From NCBI GenBank assembly GCA_036154155.1, contig JAYZLP010000024.1, positions 1 through 32,864 on the forward strand: a stretch of 32,864 nucleotides of DNA, given 5' to 3'. The notes under the pieces are model-generated. The model made no database searches. It had not been told where the DNA came from and saw only the letters and a list, made by a program, of their open reading frames with translations. This stretch comes from MGIIb-O5 sp036154155. GTDB lineage: Archaea > Thermoplasmatota > Poseidoniia > Poseidoniales > Thalassarchaeaceae. Below, one piece after another: positions 8,805 through 17,835 of the stretch. The stretch's first letter is position 1, and the number at the start of each line of letters is the position of its first letter. Made by a program: the position numbers and the translations under genes.

Positions 8805-11800
8805 TCACTCCTCCTCTCCGAGTTCTTCCCTAATTTGCTCCATGCTTTGGCCGCTGTCTAGGCGCCATTGTATCTCGTCCCTGGTGGTCCTCTCTCTGTC
8901 GAAACCGAATCCGTCCAGGACTATTTTCCCGTGAGAGCCATCGTCCTTGCCCTTGGTCAGGGCACGTACATCCTCGGAATCATCGTCAAAACTAGTCCCC
9001 TTTAGTATCGCTAGCTCTGACCCGGCATTGTCGAATCTGTAGCCAGAGTCGTCAACCAAAACCTCGTCAGTACTGCTTTTCGGTTTTCTGAATGTAGTGA
9101 TTCCAGCAATTAGAAGTGAGATCGCTGAAAGCGCCATTAGCCCGAATAGTAAACTCGCCCCCGGCCTGGACATGGCATCCTCCCTGATGTTGATGAAACC
9201 CTCATCCTCGTCCTCCCCCTCATCCTCGGGATCCGTTTCGGCAGTCTCGTTTTCTTCATGTGGATCTACTTCGGGTTCCTCGCACCCCCATTGCTCACCG
9301 TCCGGGACGCCGTTCTCATCCACATCACTGGACGTCATGGACAGTGTCGGCGATCGAAGTACGCTCTGAGCGAAGGACTCCTCCTCCCCATCTGGAATGC
9401 AGTCGTCATCCGTATCGGGATCAAGAGGGTCTCCTCCCAACTGGAACTCTCTGAGGTTATCCAGGCCATCTTCATCCAAGTCCAGGGATTGCTCACTCAA
9501 GGCAGTACCTAGGACCGCTGCCGAGTGCCTATTTAGCCCGTATTGGAGTTCCCATGAGTCAGGCATTAGGTCCCCATCAGAGTCAGTACTGGAGTCGAGC
9601 CTAACCCAGTCTTCGTTGAACGAAGAAAGGTAAACTGCCGTAAGCTCATGGTGGTGTATTAGGACTCCCATTTCCCTATTTCTCAAAGCGGCACTGGAGC
9701 CCCAATTCATACTTCCAACCAAAACGCTCTCCCCATCAATTATGGCACCCTTATTGTGGAGCTTCACTATATTGTTAGACGATGCCATTAGCCTAGCTGT
9801 GGCATCCAATCCCTCGGTAGCGTTCCAATTGGTATTGAACATGTGAATTGTGTCCCTTATCTCATCGTCCCATTCCGCATAGTAACCATTCAGAATAATC
9901 CTCAATTTTACTCCCCTGTTTGCGGCCTCATAGAGTGACCCTATGATCGGATTATCACCGAATCCCCAGTACCAATCTAGGTCCAGGTACTGAACTGAAA
10001 GATCAATGGAATGCTGTGCTGACTCTATCATGCTGACGATCCCATCAACACAATCGTCAGGACATGTCATGAGCTGTGCTTCGAATGGCCCTTCTATCCC
10101 AGCCGGTGCGACTACGCTACCATTGTAGGTCGCATCTTCCATGATCCACCCATTTGATGGGGAGTGGCTAGAAGAATGGGCCGATATGTGGAGGTGGTTG
10201 GGATTCTCGTCCCAAGCAAGTCTGGAGAGGACTAGTTCCGCCGCTTCATTGGAATTGAGAATCACCGACCACTCTCGATTGCCAACTCCATCAGGCGGGA
10301 CGCTAGTGTCCTTCCAATTGCCAGAAGAAATCCAAACGCTCTCTTCGTCCCTGACTGCAACTTTGCTGTGGATGTATGCGTATGGAGAGCTGATTTGTGA
10401 CGGGTCCTCCATCCAGAGAACTGTAGCACCAGCATCATGCAATGTCTGAGCATGACCCCTCTGGTTGTCTATTGTGCTAGATCCATCCAATATGCCCTCC
10501 TCTAGCAATATTGTGACATCTACCCCTCTGCCTATTGCATCAAGCAGTGAGTGCGAAAGATCGGGGCTCATGAATTGGTATATGTGCAAGTGGATAGACT
10601 CATCTGCCTCCCCTATCCAGTGATACAGATCGTTGAACGCGTTTTCGGGCCCTATTGAGGCAACCATGCTGGATGTGGCGTCGCCACTGAATTGACCCCC
10701 ATCGCAAAATGTAGAAGCGCCGATCCTAATCCACCGCTCTTCCCAGTCCGGTCCAGCATCACTATCCGGGTAATCGCCACAGCCCGAGCCCCTCATCAGA
10801 ATTAGTCCAGGTGACCCGTCTCCCGGAACAGAAATCGCAGGGCCGTTCCAACCCTCAATATCCGCTATTCCTCCTCCGTATACTACCGCATCAACTACTG
10901 TTCCATCGGGCGCCTTGAGTTGAAGTGCGCTCCCTGAATCGACAAGCCATGGCATATTGTTCATCACGACATTACCATCAAAGGCGTAAATGCCCCCGTC
11001 AGATAGTAGATTTGTTGGATTCTCAGTCAAAACGATAGATTCACCGGAGTGGATTACTAATTCTCCAAATTCTGAAATCCAAGGGGTAGTCGACCTAATT
11101 CTTTCTATGGTCCATCCGGTCAGGCTAACCGCTTCATTGCCGGTATTTGTCAACTCAAACCAATCGTTGTCTCGGTCCGGGACCTCGCCTGGCATGATTC
11201 TGGTAAACTTCACCTCAAACTCATTGTTCCATTCCGATGGCTCAGGAGGAGGTTTCCAATGCCATAACATGTTATTGTCATGTTTTCCAGTATCTTCTGC
11301 AATCAATAGGCTGCCATCATTGAGTACGGCCAAATTATCCGGCCCGGCTATTCTGTTTACCTCGCAGCGGCCAGATGAATAACTTCCGCCTGCTTCCACC
11401 GGCTCGATTCTGGTTACGTCCCATTGGTTATCCACATCCAATCTGTAGATTATTCCACAGCGGTTTTCAGATAGTTGTATGTCGCCCGATGAATCCGTCA
11501 TATCGTACCTAATGTCAGACATTGCTAGGTACAAGTATTCAGGAGAATTTTCGTTGAATACCACTCCTTCCATTTTATTCCACTCAGCAGTCGCCCCCAA
11601 GGCAGCCGCTGCCTTTCTTGACTCCAGGAATGCCACTCGATTATCCTCAGCGAATCCGATGTTTCCATCGCCATCTAGGTCTTCGTCTAACTTGTGTTCA
11701 GCCCAATCATTAATTTCTTGATCGGAGATATACGAATTTTGCCCGTTGACAAAATCTGAGGTATCTATCGCATCATATTCATCTATCCAACTTGCAATCT

Positions 11801-13358
11801 CATTTGAATTAGAAGAAGCCAGTTCTATCCACGTCACATCGAATCCAGTTGTGGCCGGATTTGTTCCAGAATCCTGATCAACCTTTGCTGCGAACAGCGT
11901 CCCTGAATCCAAATTTGCTTCTGAATCGGAAATGAACTTGAACAACACAGTTCCGTATTCATCATCGGATAGATACACGGTTTTCCTATCTGGCATTACC
12001 TGTGCATTCTCATGTGAAAAGCGGCCCAATGAATACAATTTCTCAAATTGTGGACTTTCTGAATCAGCATCCTCTATTTCAACAATCCAACCATAATCAT
12101 ATGGATTGGGGTAATATCCAAGATAGTCCGCCAACTCAAGTTGGTCTTCGTGATAATTGTAACTTGGATTATTCCAATCAATAGTATCTTCAAAAAATAA
12201 CTCTTCTGAAAGTAGCGGGGTCCCCCAAGGGCTCAATGAACCAAAGCAGAGCACCCAGCCGCCATTGATCTCGCTAAGGTCAAGCATTTTCCCCCCAGCA
12301 ATATCCCATTCGCCTGACATTTCGTTCCATTCTATATGTACCTGGCTAACTCCAGCAGGACGACTCTCCCAGGTGGAATACAGGTACCCCTCAGTTCCCT
12401 CAGAAATGGTGGGGACGAAGACGTTGAAGTCCGGTTTCTCACTTGTGAACAACAATTCCCCATCATCAGCAGCGTAAATCCCCCCCGCAAGCTCACCACT
12501 ACCAAGGAAATCCCCTGATTGCAGTAAGGCCTGGTATGTCCCTACCGAGGTTCTAATCCCATGCCAAGTTTCCGATTGACTACTTGTGGATGGAAGATCT
12601 GAAATCGTGTCTGGCAGATTATTCCAATCGAATCCATTAATTACGCCAACTGTGGCTTTGAATGGACTATCCGGGTGCATTGCACTTACGAATAAATTGC
12701 CAATTGAATTGACGTGCAAACCAGTAACTTCAGCACCATCGGGTACCATCAATATTCTAGTCAAGTCGTTGGGTGTGGCTGGGTCCGCTCCCCCCTCATC
12801 TCCGCCACCCGAGTTCTGGCTTCCTGGCGTAGATTGTTCAGAGTCAACCCATTCTCCAGAACTCCCAGAGGGTATCTTCGAAACACCGTTTGATGCCTGC
12901 CCAGTTGTAATCTCATGAATTACATTATCTTGAGCATCTTTGAGAAAAATCGTTTCCCCCGCATTGTTTAATCGTAAAGTCCCAATTTCATTTTCTGCGA
13001 CAATAACGTATTCACCAGCCTCTATATGGTAAGGGCTTGCCAACTCTTCAAAACCTATCCAACTGCTTTCGTTGATTGGATGCGTCCATCCGCCGATATC
13101 CACAATTGTCCACCCTTCCAAACTCACATCATTAGGTCCAGCGTTATACAGTTCGACCCATTCACCTTGGGGGAAAATCCCCTGATCAGAACCATCCGCA
13201 TTGGGCATTACTTCGTTAATGCATACCTCCGTGCAAGCGGAATCACGACTAACGATGCTGCGAGCTTCGGTGGCTAGTGACTCCGGGACCATGTTGCAGG
13301 CTGGGCACATGAGGACGGCAACGAGAGTTACGAAAACAAGGCTCCTAGCGTCCCTCAT
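8805..13358 (-). CDS. Giant surface protein: lamin-tail, DUF839/PhoX-like, lamin-tail, two PLD (HKD) domains, TSP3, C-terminal TM
   Basis: This 1517-residue protein starts with a signal peptide (MRDARSLVFVTLVAVLMC). Lamin-tail-like domain 1 is at ~44-180 (CINEVMPN..GEWVELYN..GWTI). A PhoX-like DUF839 beta-propeller follows at ~196-699 (GWIVEIED, LGRFSHENA, GPDNLAVLNDGSLLIAED). Lamin-tail-like domain 2 is at ~711-880. Two phospholipase-D-like domains carry HKD motifs HSKVAVRD (His997, Lys999, Asp1004) and HNKGAIID (His1201, Lys1203, Asp1208). TSP3-like Asp-rich loops lie at ~1256-1350, a membrane segment at ~1397-1420, then a tail of about 98 mostly acidic residues. PLD enzymes use two HKD motifs as one active site on phospholipids or nucleic acids; the substrate here is unknown. 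ATG 13358 is preferred over an in-frame TTG at 13409, which would put 17 charged residues before the signal peptide. Its TGA lies three bases before the deoA start codon. Confidence 0.87.
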   Translation of the reverse strand: MRDARSLVFVTLVAVLMCPACNMVPESLATEARSIVSRDSACTEVCINEVMPNADGSDQGIFPQGEWVELYNAGPNDVSLEGWTIVDIGGWTHPINESSWIGFEELASPYHIEAGEYVIVAENEIGTLRLNNAGETIFLKDAQDNVIHEITTGQASNGVSKIPSGSSGEWVDSEQSTPGSQNSGGGDEGGADPATPNDLTRILMVPDGAEVTGLHVNSIGNLFVSAMHPDSPFKATVGVINGFDWNNLPDTISDLPSTSSQSETWHGIRTSVGTYQALLQSGDFLGSGELAGGIYAADDGELLFTSEKPDFNVFVPTISEGTEGYLYSTWESRPAGVSQVHIEWNEMSGEWDIAGGKMLDLSEINGGWVLCFGSLSPWGTPLLSEELFFEDTIDWNNPSYNYHEDQLELADYLGYYPNPYDYGWIVEIEDADSESPQFEKLYSLGRFSHENAQVMPDRKTVYLSDDEYGTVLFKFISDSEANLDSGTLFAAKVDQDSGTNPATTGFDVTWIELASSNSNEIASWIDEYDAIDTSDFVNGQNSYISDQEINDWAEHKLDEDLDGDGNIGFAEDNRVAFLESRKAAAALGATAEWNKMEGVVFNENSPEYLYLAMSDIRYDMTDSSGDIQLSENRCGIIYRLDVDNQWDVTRIEPVEAGGSYSSGRCEVNRIAGPDNLAVLNDGSLLIAEDTGKHDNNMLWHWKPPPEPSEWNNEFEVKFTRIMPGEVPDRDNDWFELTNTGNEAVSLTGWTIERIRSTTPWISEFGELVIHSGESIVLTENPTNLLSDGGIYAFDGNVVMNNMPWLVDSGSALQLKAPDGTVVDAVVYGGGIADIEGWNGPAISVPGDGSPGLILMRGSGCGDYPDSDAGPDWEERWIRIGASTFCDGGQFSGDATSSMVASIGPENAFNDLYHWIGEADESIHLHIYQFMSPDLSHSLLDAIGRGVDVTILLEEGILDGSSTIDNQRGHAQTLHDAGATVLWMEDPSQISSPYAYIHSKVAVRDEESVWISSGNWKDTSVPPDGVGNREWSVILNSNEAAELVLSRLAWDENPNHLHISAHSSSHSPSNGWIMEDATYNGSVVAPAGIEGPFEAQLMTCPDDCVDGIVSMIESAQHSIDLSVQYLDLDWYWGFGDNPIIGSLYEAANRGVKLRIILNGYYAEWDDEIRDTIHMFNTNWNATEGLDATARLMASSNNIVKLHNKGAIIDGESVLVGSMNWGSSAALRNREMGVLIHHHELTAVYLSSFNEDWVRLDSSTDSDGDLMPDSWELQYGLNRHSAAVLGTALSEQSLDLDEDGLDNLREFQLGGDPLDPDTDDDCIPDGEEESFAQSVLRSPTLSMTSSDVDENGVPDGEQWGCEEPEVDPHEENETAETDPEDEGEDEDEGFINIREDAMSRPGASLLFGLMALSAISLLIAGITTFRKPKSSTDEVLVDDSGYRFDNAGSELAILKGTSFDDDSEDVRALTKGKDDGSHGKIVLDGFGFDRERTTRDEIQWRLDSGQSMEQIREELGEEE
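8808..8814 (-). promoter_or_regulatory. Shine-Dalgarno supporting the deoA TTG start
   Basis: GGAGGAG on the minus strand, six bases before TTG at 8801, lies within the Glu-rich last codons of the upstream surface-protein gene. It supports a TTG start and reinitiation after the TGA at 8805-8807. Confidence 0.7.
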
Positions 13359-13422
13359 GTCCGTCCCGTCATGACGACGGGGTTCAAACCCTTCGCGAGT
13401 ACGTTCCAACTTGTAGTACGAA

Positions 13423-16092
13423 TTATTCGTCCTTCCTTGACATCCCGAATCCTATCAGCCCTATCCCTATGACGTAGAAAGCGAGTTGTGCGTAGGAGAT
13501 GATCGCAAGAGTACCTCCGACGCTCCCGCCGAAGTTGGTCCAACCTGTTGGCCCGAGGTTATCGCTAACCGCCGCTCTGAAGTCTGCGGCTTGGTCGTCC
13601 TCGATCTCCGAGAAAGTGTTGATTACGAATACTGGGTGGACATCGCTGGAATCGAAGTCCGGATTCATACTCCCCACTCCTCTCAAGTCGAGGTAGAATG
13701 TGACTTCGACATCACCGTACATCAGTAAGTTCGACAGCGGCTCGACCTTCATGTCGATGTCCGCCCCAAGGTATACCGGCAGCGCACCGGGCATAGCATC
13801 GACGAAAGTGGAAGACCCGATCAGCTTGCCCTGAATTTGGTTTGACGCGGGATCAGCGACCACCTTGTGCTCAACCATTTCTATTCCCTTGTGGGTAACA
13901 GTGTCGCCAACTTCAGAATTGGCTATTGTGTAACCAATCAGGTTAACGTCGAACGACTCATCTGCATCAGCGATACCCCCGACTGTCCCACTCAGCGAGG
14001 TCACCGAGTTTCCGACATGGTCGGATAGAAGGCCAAGTGCCGCATCCTCCCTGTGAGGGGCCCTCCATGGCAGGTGCTCTGTCATCCCATAGGTTTGGTT
14101 CTCAGCGCATTCCAAGTCGAAACCCAGGAAGTCCCCATTGGAATCGTAGTCGTAGTCGCACATGCCATCGCCATCGGAGTTGATGTATCCCTGCATCAGC
14201 TGCTGTCCAACATTTTCTCCAGAGGTGCTAATTTGGTAGACAGAACGGTCGCCCGTACTGACTCCCCCGGAGCCATAGTAAGTGTCGTTGGTCTCAAGAC
14301 TGACCCACGGGAAGAAGCCGAAGTAGGCATTCACGGCGTCGTTCCAGCCGTACAACCAGTTGTTTATCGGCATCGTGACGGTCGGCTCATTACCCGTTAC
14401 GAAATTCAGCAGAACAGGCATCACGGTGTCGAAGTAGAAGTCACTGACCCAGTCCCTTAGCGCCTTAGCGGCATCTTCCGAGATGCCGTATAGGTTAGCC
14501 ACATATGCGTCATCCCACACAGCCTGATTGCCGTTCTCGTCAGGTAGCGCCATTCCTGACAGCTCCCCGTACATGAAGGATGATGGGAATGAGGACTTGA
14601 GTCCAATTTCTGGATCATTTAGTATGAAGTCAGACTTCTCTGGGCTCAGAGCCGCCATTCCGCCGAAGTCAGCTCGGTTGAGCCCTATCGCGATGTATGT
14701 CCCTCCCAATGGGTCGTAGTCCCCGAATGAAGCAAGCCACCAGTCATTGGAACCCATTGTCCCCTGTCCACCTGCTAGAATCATCTCGAACTCAGTGGGA
14801 TTCCCTAGAATCCCGAGGCCGACCCATGGCTCCGCGTACTCGGCTATGCCGACTACTGTGAGGAGTCCAACGTTGTAAGCCTCCATTGCCCCGAAGTAGT
14901 CCCCGGATTGCAGTGGCAGGAGAAGTCCCACGACCATTCCAGGAAGCGGGATTCCAGAAATCTCGAAAGAACCTAGAAGTCCGACATTAGGATTGAAAAG
15001 CAGGTTGTTAAGTGTGTCAGGGTTGATGATGTTCACCCCACTGACTTCCAAGAAACGCTCTCTTAGCTGAGGGGTCTCGTTGTTTATCTCAGCACCTCCC
15101 CCGTGAGCAACGAAGGTATTCCCTGCAAGAGCGAAAACCCCGAGGTCTATGGCTGCCATCTCTGCCTCGCTAGCATCTCCGTATCCATACAGCGCCGCTC
15201 TTGTCTGAGTCACAGAGCCTCCATCCGGGGCGCCCATTCCAGCGACTAGCACGGGCCCAAGGTCGCAGGTCAGTGCAATGCACGTTCCAGTGGATGGGTC
15301 CACTGCATCGTACATGATGTAGTCGTCGTAGTCTGCGTATGCTGGAGTTCCATCAGTACTGCCTCCGTTGGCCATCATGTAAGCTCCCGAGAGAACGCCT
15401 GCGGGAGCCATGTCCGTCGCGTTCTCCTCATCCATACCCATGTCATTCTGAAGGTTCCAGGCGAAAGCATCAATCATTCCTGAGATGTCTTCTGCAGCCC
15501 AAATGCTTGGGGCTCTGTTAGAAAGGTCAAACTCAATCATCTGCGCAGCAAACATGCCCTTGGCGAAAATCTCCCCGTACTCGATCCCTGAGCCCATTCC
15601 GCCGATTCTCTGGGTGTTCCAAAGTATGTTGACCTGGGTGATGTCGGTGTCCCCTGGCATCGAAGACATCCCTTCATGCGTGCAATCCTCGCACCACTCG
15701 AAGACATCGTACTCGGAATAGGTCATAGTGCCCGCATCGTAGTCGAAATCTAGGATCTCCCTATTGGTGGTCACCTCGTAGATGAACGGCCCCATTTTCT
15801 CGAAGCAGTCTGTTCCACACACTCCCTCCGTGGCATTCTGGACGTCGGTGTCCAGGTTGTAGGCGTAGTAAACCCTCTCAGAGGTAGAAACATGCCAATC
15901 CTCATCGTAGTCAATGCTCCAGTCTTGGTTACCGTCCTTGTCTAGTCCATCGTAGGTCTCTGCAACTTGGGTCTGAACCCCGCTCTCTATCTGACTGTCA
16001 ACGAATCCCGTAACAGCTAGGCCTATGTTCACTAGGAGGAGCAGGGCTCCAATCGCAATTGCCATGGTTGATTTGTCCTTCATTGTTGTCAC
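13423..16092 (-). CDS. CD36/LIMP-2-like two-TM ectodomain protein
   Basis: An 889-residue protein with one N-terminal membrane segment (~9-30), a large outside domain and one C-terminal segment (~855-883) ending in MSRKDE. This is the topology of CD36/SR-B/LIMP-2 proteins. The early region VYYAYNLDTD (74-83), then EKMGPFIYEV (98-107) and GTMTYSEYDVFEW, follows the family pattern 'vyffNvtN ... eevGPyvYre ... dgtvtYrey..f'. Near the end, EPLSNLLMYGDVEVTFYL and HPVFVINTFSEIEDDQAADFR (819-839) match the family's 'ePltG..l.a..r.qin... vfPvfw..E...idde.a..fr'. It is nearly twice the length of CD36 (~470 residues), with a long central insertion and EF-hand-like Asp-rich loops. CD36 proteins bind and move lipids or act as receptors. 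The start is GTG 16092 (GGAGG four bases upstream), with ATG 16083 as the alternative. The family call rests on motif recognition. Confidence 0.72.
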   Translation of the reverse strand: MTTMKDKSTMAIAIGALLLLVNIGLAVTGFVDSQIESGVQTQVAETYDGLDKDGNQDWSIDYDEDWHVSTSERVYYAYNLDTDVQNATEGVCGTDCFEKMGPFIYEVTTNREILDFDYDAGTMTYSEYDVFEWCEDCTHEGMSSMPGDTDITQVNILWNTQRIGGMGSGIEYGEIFAKGMFAAQMIEFDLSNRAPSIWAAEDISGMIDAFAWNLQNDMGMDEENATDMAPAGVLSGAYMMANGGSTDGTPAYADYDDYIMYDAVDPSTGTCIALTCDLGPVLVAGMGAPDGGSVTQTRAALYGYGDASEAEMAAIDLGVFALAGNTFVAHGGGAEINNETPQLRERFLEVSGVNIINPDTLNNLLFNPNVGLLGSFEISGIPLPGMVVGLLLPLQSGDYFGAMEAYNVGLLTVVGIAEYAEPWVGLGILGNPTEFEMILAGGQGTMGSNDWWLASFGDYDPLGGTYIAIGLNRADFGGMAALSPEKSDFILNDPEIGLKSSFPSSFMYGELSGMALPDENGNQAVWDDAYVANLYGISEDAAKALRDWVSDFYFDTVMPVLLNFVTGNEPTVTMPINNWLYGWNDAVNAYFGFFPWVSLETNDTYYGSGGVSTGDRSVYQISTSGENVGQQLMQGYINSDGDGMCDYDYDSNGDFLGFDLECAENQTYGMTEHLPWRAPHREDAALGLLSDHVGNSVTSLSGTVGGIADADESFDVNLIGYTIANSEVGDTVTHKGIEMVEHKVVADPASNQIQGKLIGSSTFVDAMPGALPVYLGADIDMKVEPLSNLLMYGDVEVTFYLDLRGVGSMNPDFDSSDVHPVFVINTFSEIEDDQAADFRAAVSDNLGPTGWTNFGGSVGGTLAIISYAQLAFYVIGIGLIGFGMSRKDE

Positions 16093-16096
16093 TCTC

Positions 16097-16101
16097 CCTC
16101 C
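16097..16101 (-). promoter_or_regulatory. Shine-Dalgarno choosing GTG over ATG for the CD36-like gene
   Basis: GGAGG on the minus strand is four bases before GTG 16092 and thirteen before ATG 16083. The shorter spacing favours the GTG, though neither is ideal. Confidence 0.5.
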
Positions 16102-16167
16102 GTCGCACTCATGTGCAAGACATAAGCGTTACACTCTTCGAAATCTCATAATCACCCTGATAAACGG

Positions 16168-17826
16168 TCAAATGAATCCGAAACTGTCGAATGTCTGGGC
16201 GAACGTGTAGAGCATGATGGGGACCAGTATTATTCCCATTGCATGACTCCTTCTGATGCCAATCCTAGGTGGCATTAGACCTAGCCCAGTCCCCACAATT
16301 AGCACCCCTACCCCGACCCAGCCAGTCGAAAGCCAAACCAGGACGCTCACGAAACCAGCAACTGAGATCACTAGTGTCCTGAGGGGGACGATTTCGTGCA
16401 TCTTCAGCATGCCCTTGCCCACCTCTATCATCACAGGTACCGCGAAAAGACCGGCCGCGATTGTAATTCCTAGTAGCCTTACAAAATCAGCTGGAGGTTC
16501 GACCGCGTTCCAACCGTCTATTGGGTACATCATGTTCAATGCCAGTGCGGCACCGCTTCGAGGCCTACCTACCATGTATAGGAATCCAAGAACCATCACA
16601 GTTACTGCAGTGTTCACGGACGATAGAACAGCTATTACTTCCAGATCCTGTTGTTGACTCTGGGCACTCAGGTCCAAGTCAGGGCTAGTCCCCCCGGCCT
16701 CTTCCAGAGCCGCTCCGAATATTTCCATCTCCTCTTCGGAGAGGCCTTCCATGTCCGAGGACTCGATACTCGCCGGCCTAGGGTTAAATCCGGGTTGGAT
16801 CCCATGTTCGAAGTCGGCCGGAATGTAGTTCGGGTCAGTCAGTCGGCCCCACATGTTCCTCGCACTCATCACAACCACGGTTGCCTGAGCAGCAGTCATC
16901 CCCGGAAGTATCGCCATCACGGAAGATACCACTGCTGAAAGGAACGTGGGAACTGCTAGGGGCTTCATTGCAGGCATCTCCCAGTTTTGTTTCTGAGGCG
17001 GTATCTCAGAAGTCGTCACGTAAATGTCAATGAGATTGGCGATACCAAACAGTCCTGCCAGTCCGGGGAAAAGAAGGGTCGCCGATGGCATCCCAACAGG
17101 AGAACGTCCCGGTAATTCGAAAACGGCCCAGCCATAGAATCCCGTTAGTAGGAAGAATGCACTAGCAACGAGAATCCCAGCGACCCTTGAGCTAGGCCCC
17201 AGGCTCAAGTTGAGGTTCTCCCATTTCCTCTTGAACCGAAACTTGCCTAATGGAATATCGATATTGATGGTTCTCGGAAGCGGGAATACCAGCCTGCTTG
17301 TCGCGCGTTGCATCCAGTATGGCCAGGGCAGCCTCGTCGTCTCTGTCAGTATTAGGAAAATTGAGATAATCAGAAGTAGCCAAGGGAGGAAGTCCCTGCT
17401 TGACTCGTACAACCCGAGTCCTGGGTTTTCCCCGAACATCAGTCTTGCGACTATCAGAAGTGGTATTGACATCAGCATTCCCATTTGGGAGCCTCTGGCC
17501 GAGTAAGCGACCCCCTGCGCAGCCTGCCCTGATATCAGCATCCTGTGCCCTGGAAGAAGGGCCAGAGCCATGTTATCATCAGGGGCGCCTACCAATGCAC
17601 TTGGGATGTAGTTGAGGAAGGTGTGGACTGTGCCACAAGCCACAATGATTCCCGCGACTGCATCCAGTGGTATCCCTATTCCAACTGCCACGGGTGAGAG
17701 GCTCAGTGCGATCAGCGCGACATTGTTGACGTGGAAGCCTGGAATCAGTCCAGTCAGGCAGCCCAGGCCCACTCCAAAAACAAAGGAGCCAATCAGCCAC
17801 GCGAAATCGACTACCACCGGGTCCAT
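16168..17826 (-). CDS. TctA/DUF112-family membrane protein
   Basis: This 552-residue polytopic membrane protein opens with GCLTGLIPGFHVNNVALIAL, the Gly-rich motif of the TctA (tripartite tricarboxylate transporter large subunit)/DUF112 family. A second family-like segment, VSSVMAILPGMTAAQATVVV, lies in the middle and suggests the usual internal duplication. Roughly a dozen hydrophobic segments flank a polar Glu/Gln-rich central loop. Bacterial TctA works with TctB and a periplasmic TctC to import tricarboxylates. Neither partner is seen nearby, as is common for archaeal DUF112 proteins, whose substrate is unknown. ATG 17826 follows GAGGTGG at 17831-17837, which overlaps the stop of the upstream OB-repeat gene, so the two are probably cotranscribed and coupled. 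A gap of 75 bases separates it from the CD36-like gene. Confidence 0.82.
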   Translation of the reverse strand: MDPVVVDFAWLIGSFVFGVGLGCLTGLIPGFHVNNVALIALSLSPVAVGIGIPLDAVAGIIVACGTVHTFLNYIPSALVGAPDDNMALALLPGHRMLISGQAAQGVAYSARGSQMGMLMSIPLLIVARLMFGENPGLGLYESSRDFLPWLLLIISIFLILTETTRLPWPYWMQRATSRLVFPLPRTINIDIPLGKFRFKRKWENLNLSLGPSSRVAGILVASAFFLLTGFYGWAVFELPGRSPVGMPSATLLFPGLAGLFGIANLIDIYVTTSEIPPQKQNWEMPAMKPLAVPTFLSAVVSSVMAILPGMTAAQATVVVMSARNMWGRLTDPNYIPADFEHGIQPGFNPRPASIESSDMEGLSEEEMEIFGAALEEAGGTSPDLDLSAQSQQQDLEVIAVLSSVNTAVTVMVLGFLYMVGRPRSGAALALNMMYPIDGWNAVEPPADFVRLLGITIAAGLFAVPVMIEVGKGMLKMHEIVPLRTLVISVAGFVSVLVWLSTGWVGVGVLIVGTGLGLMPPRIGIRRSHAMGIILVPIMLYTFAQTFDSFGFI

Positions 17827-17835
17827 CGTGCCACC

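Noticed and set aside
13359..13409. TTG at 13409 as an upstream start of the PLD protein
   Set aside because: It would place 17 charged residues in front of a typical signal peptide that begins at ATG 13358.
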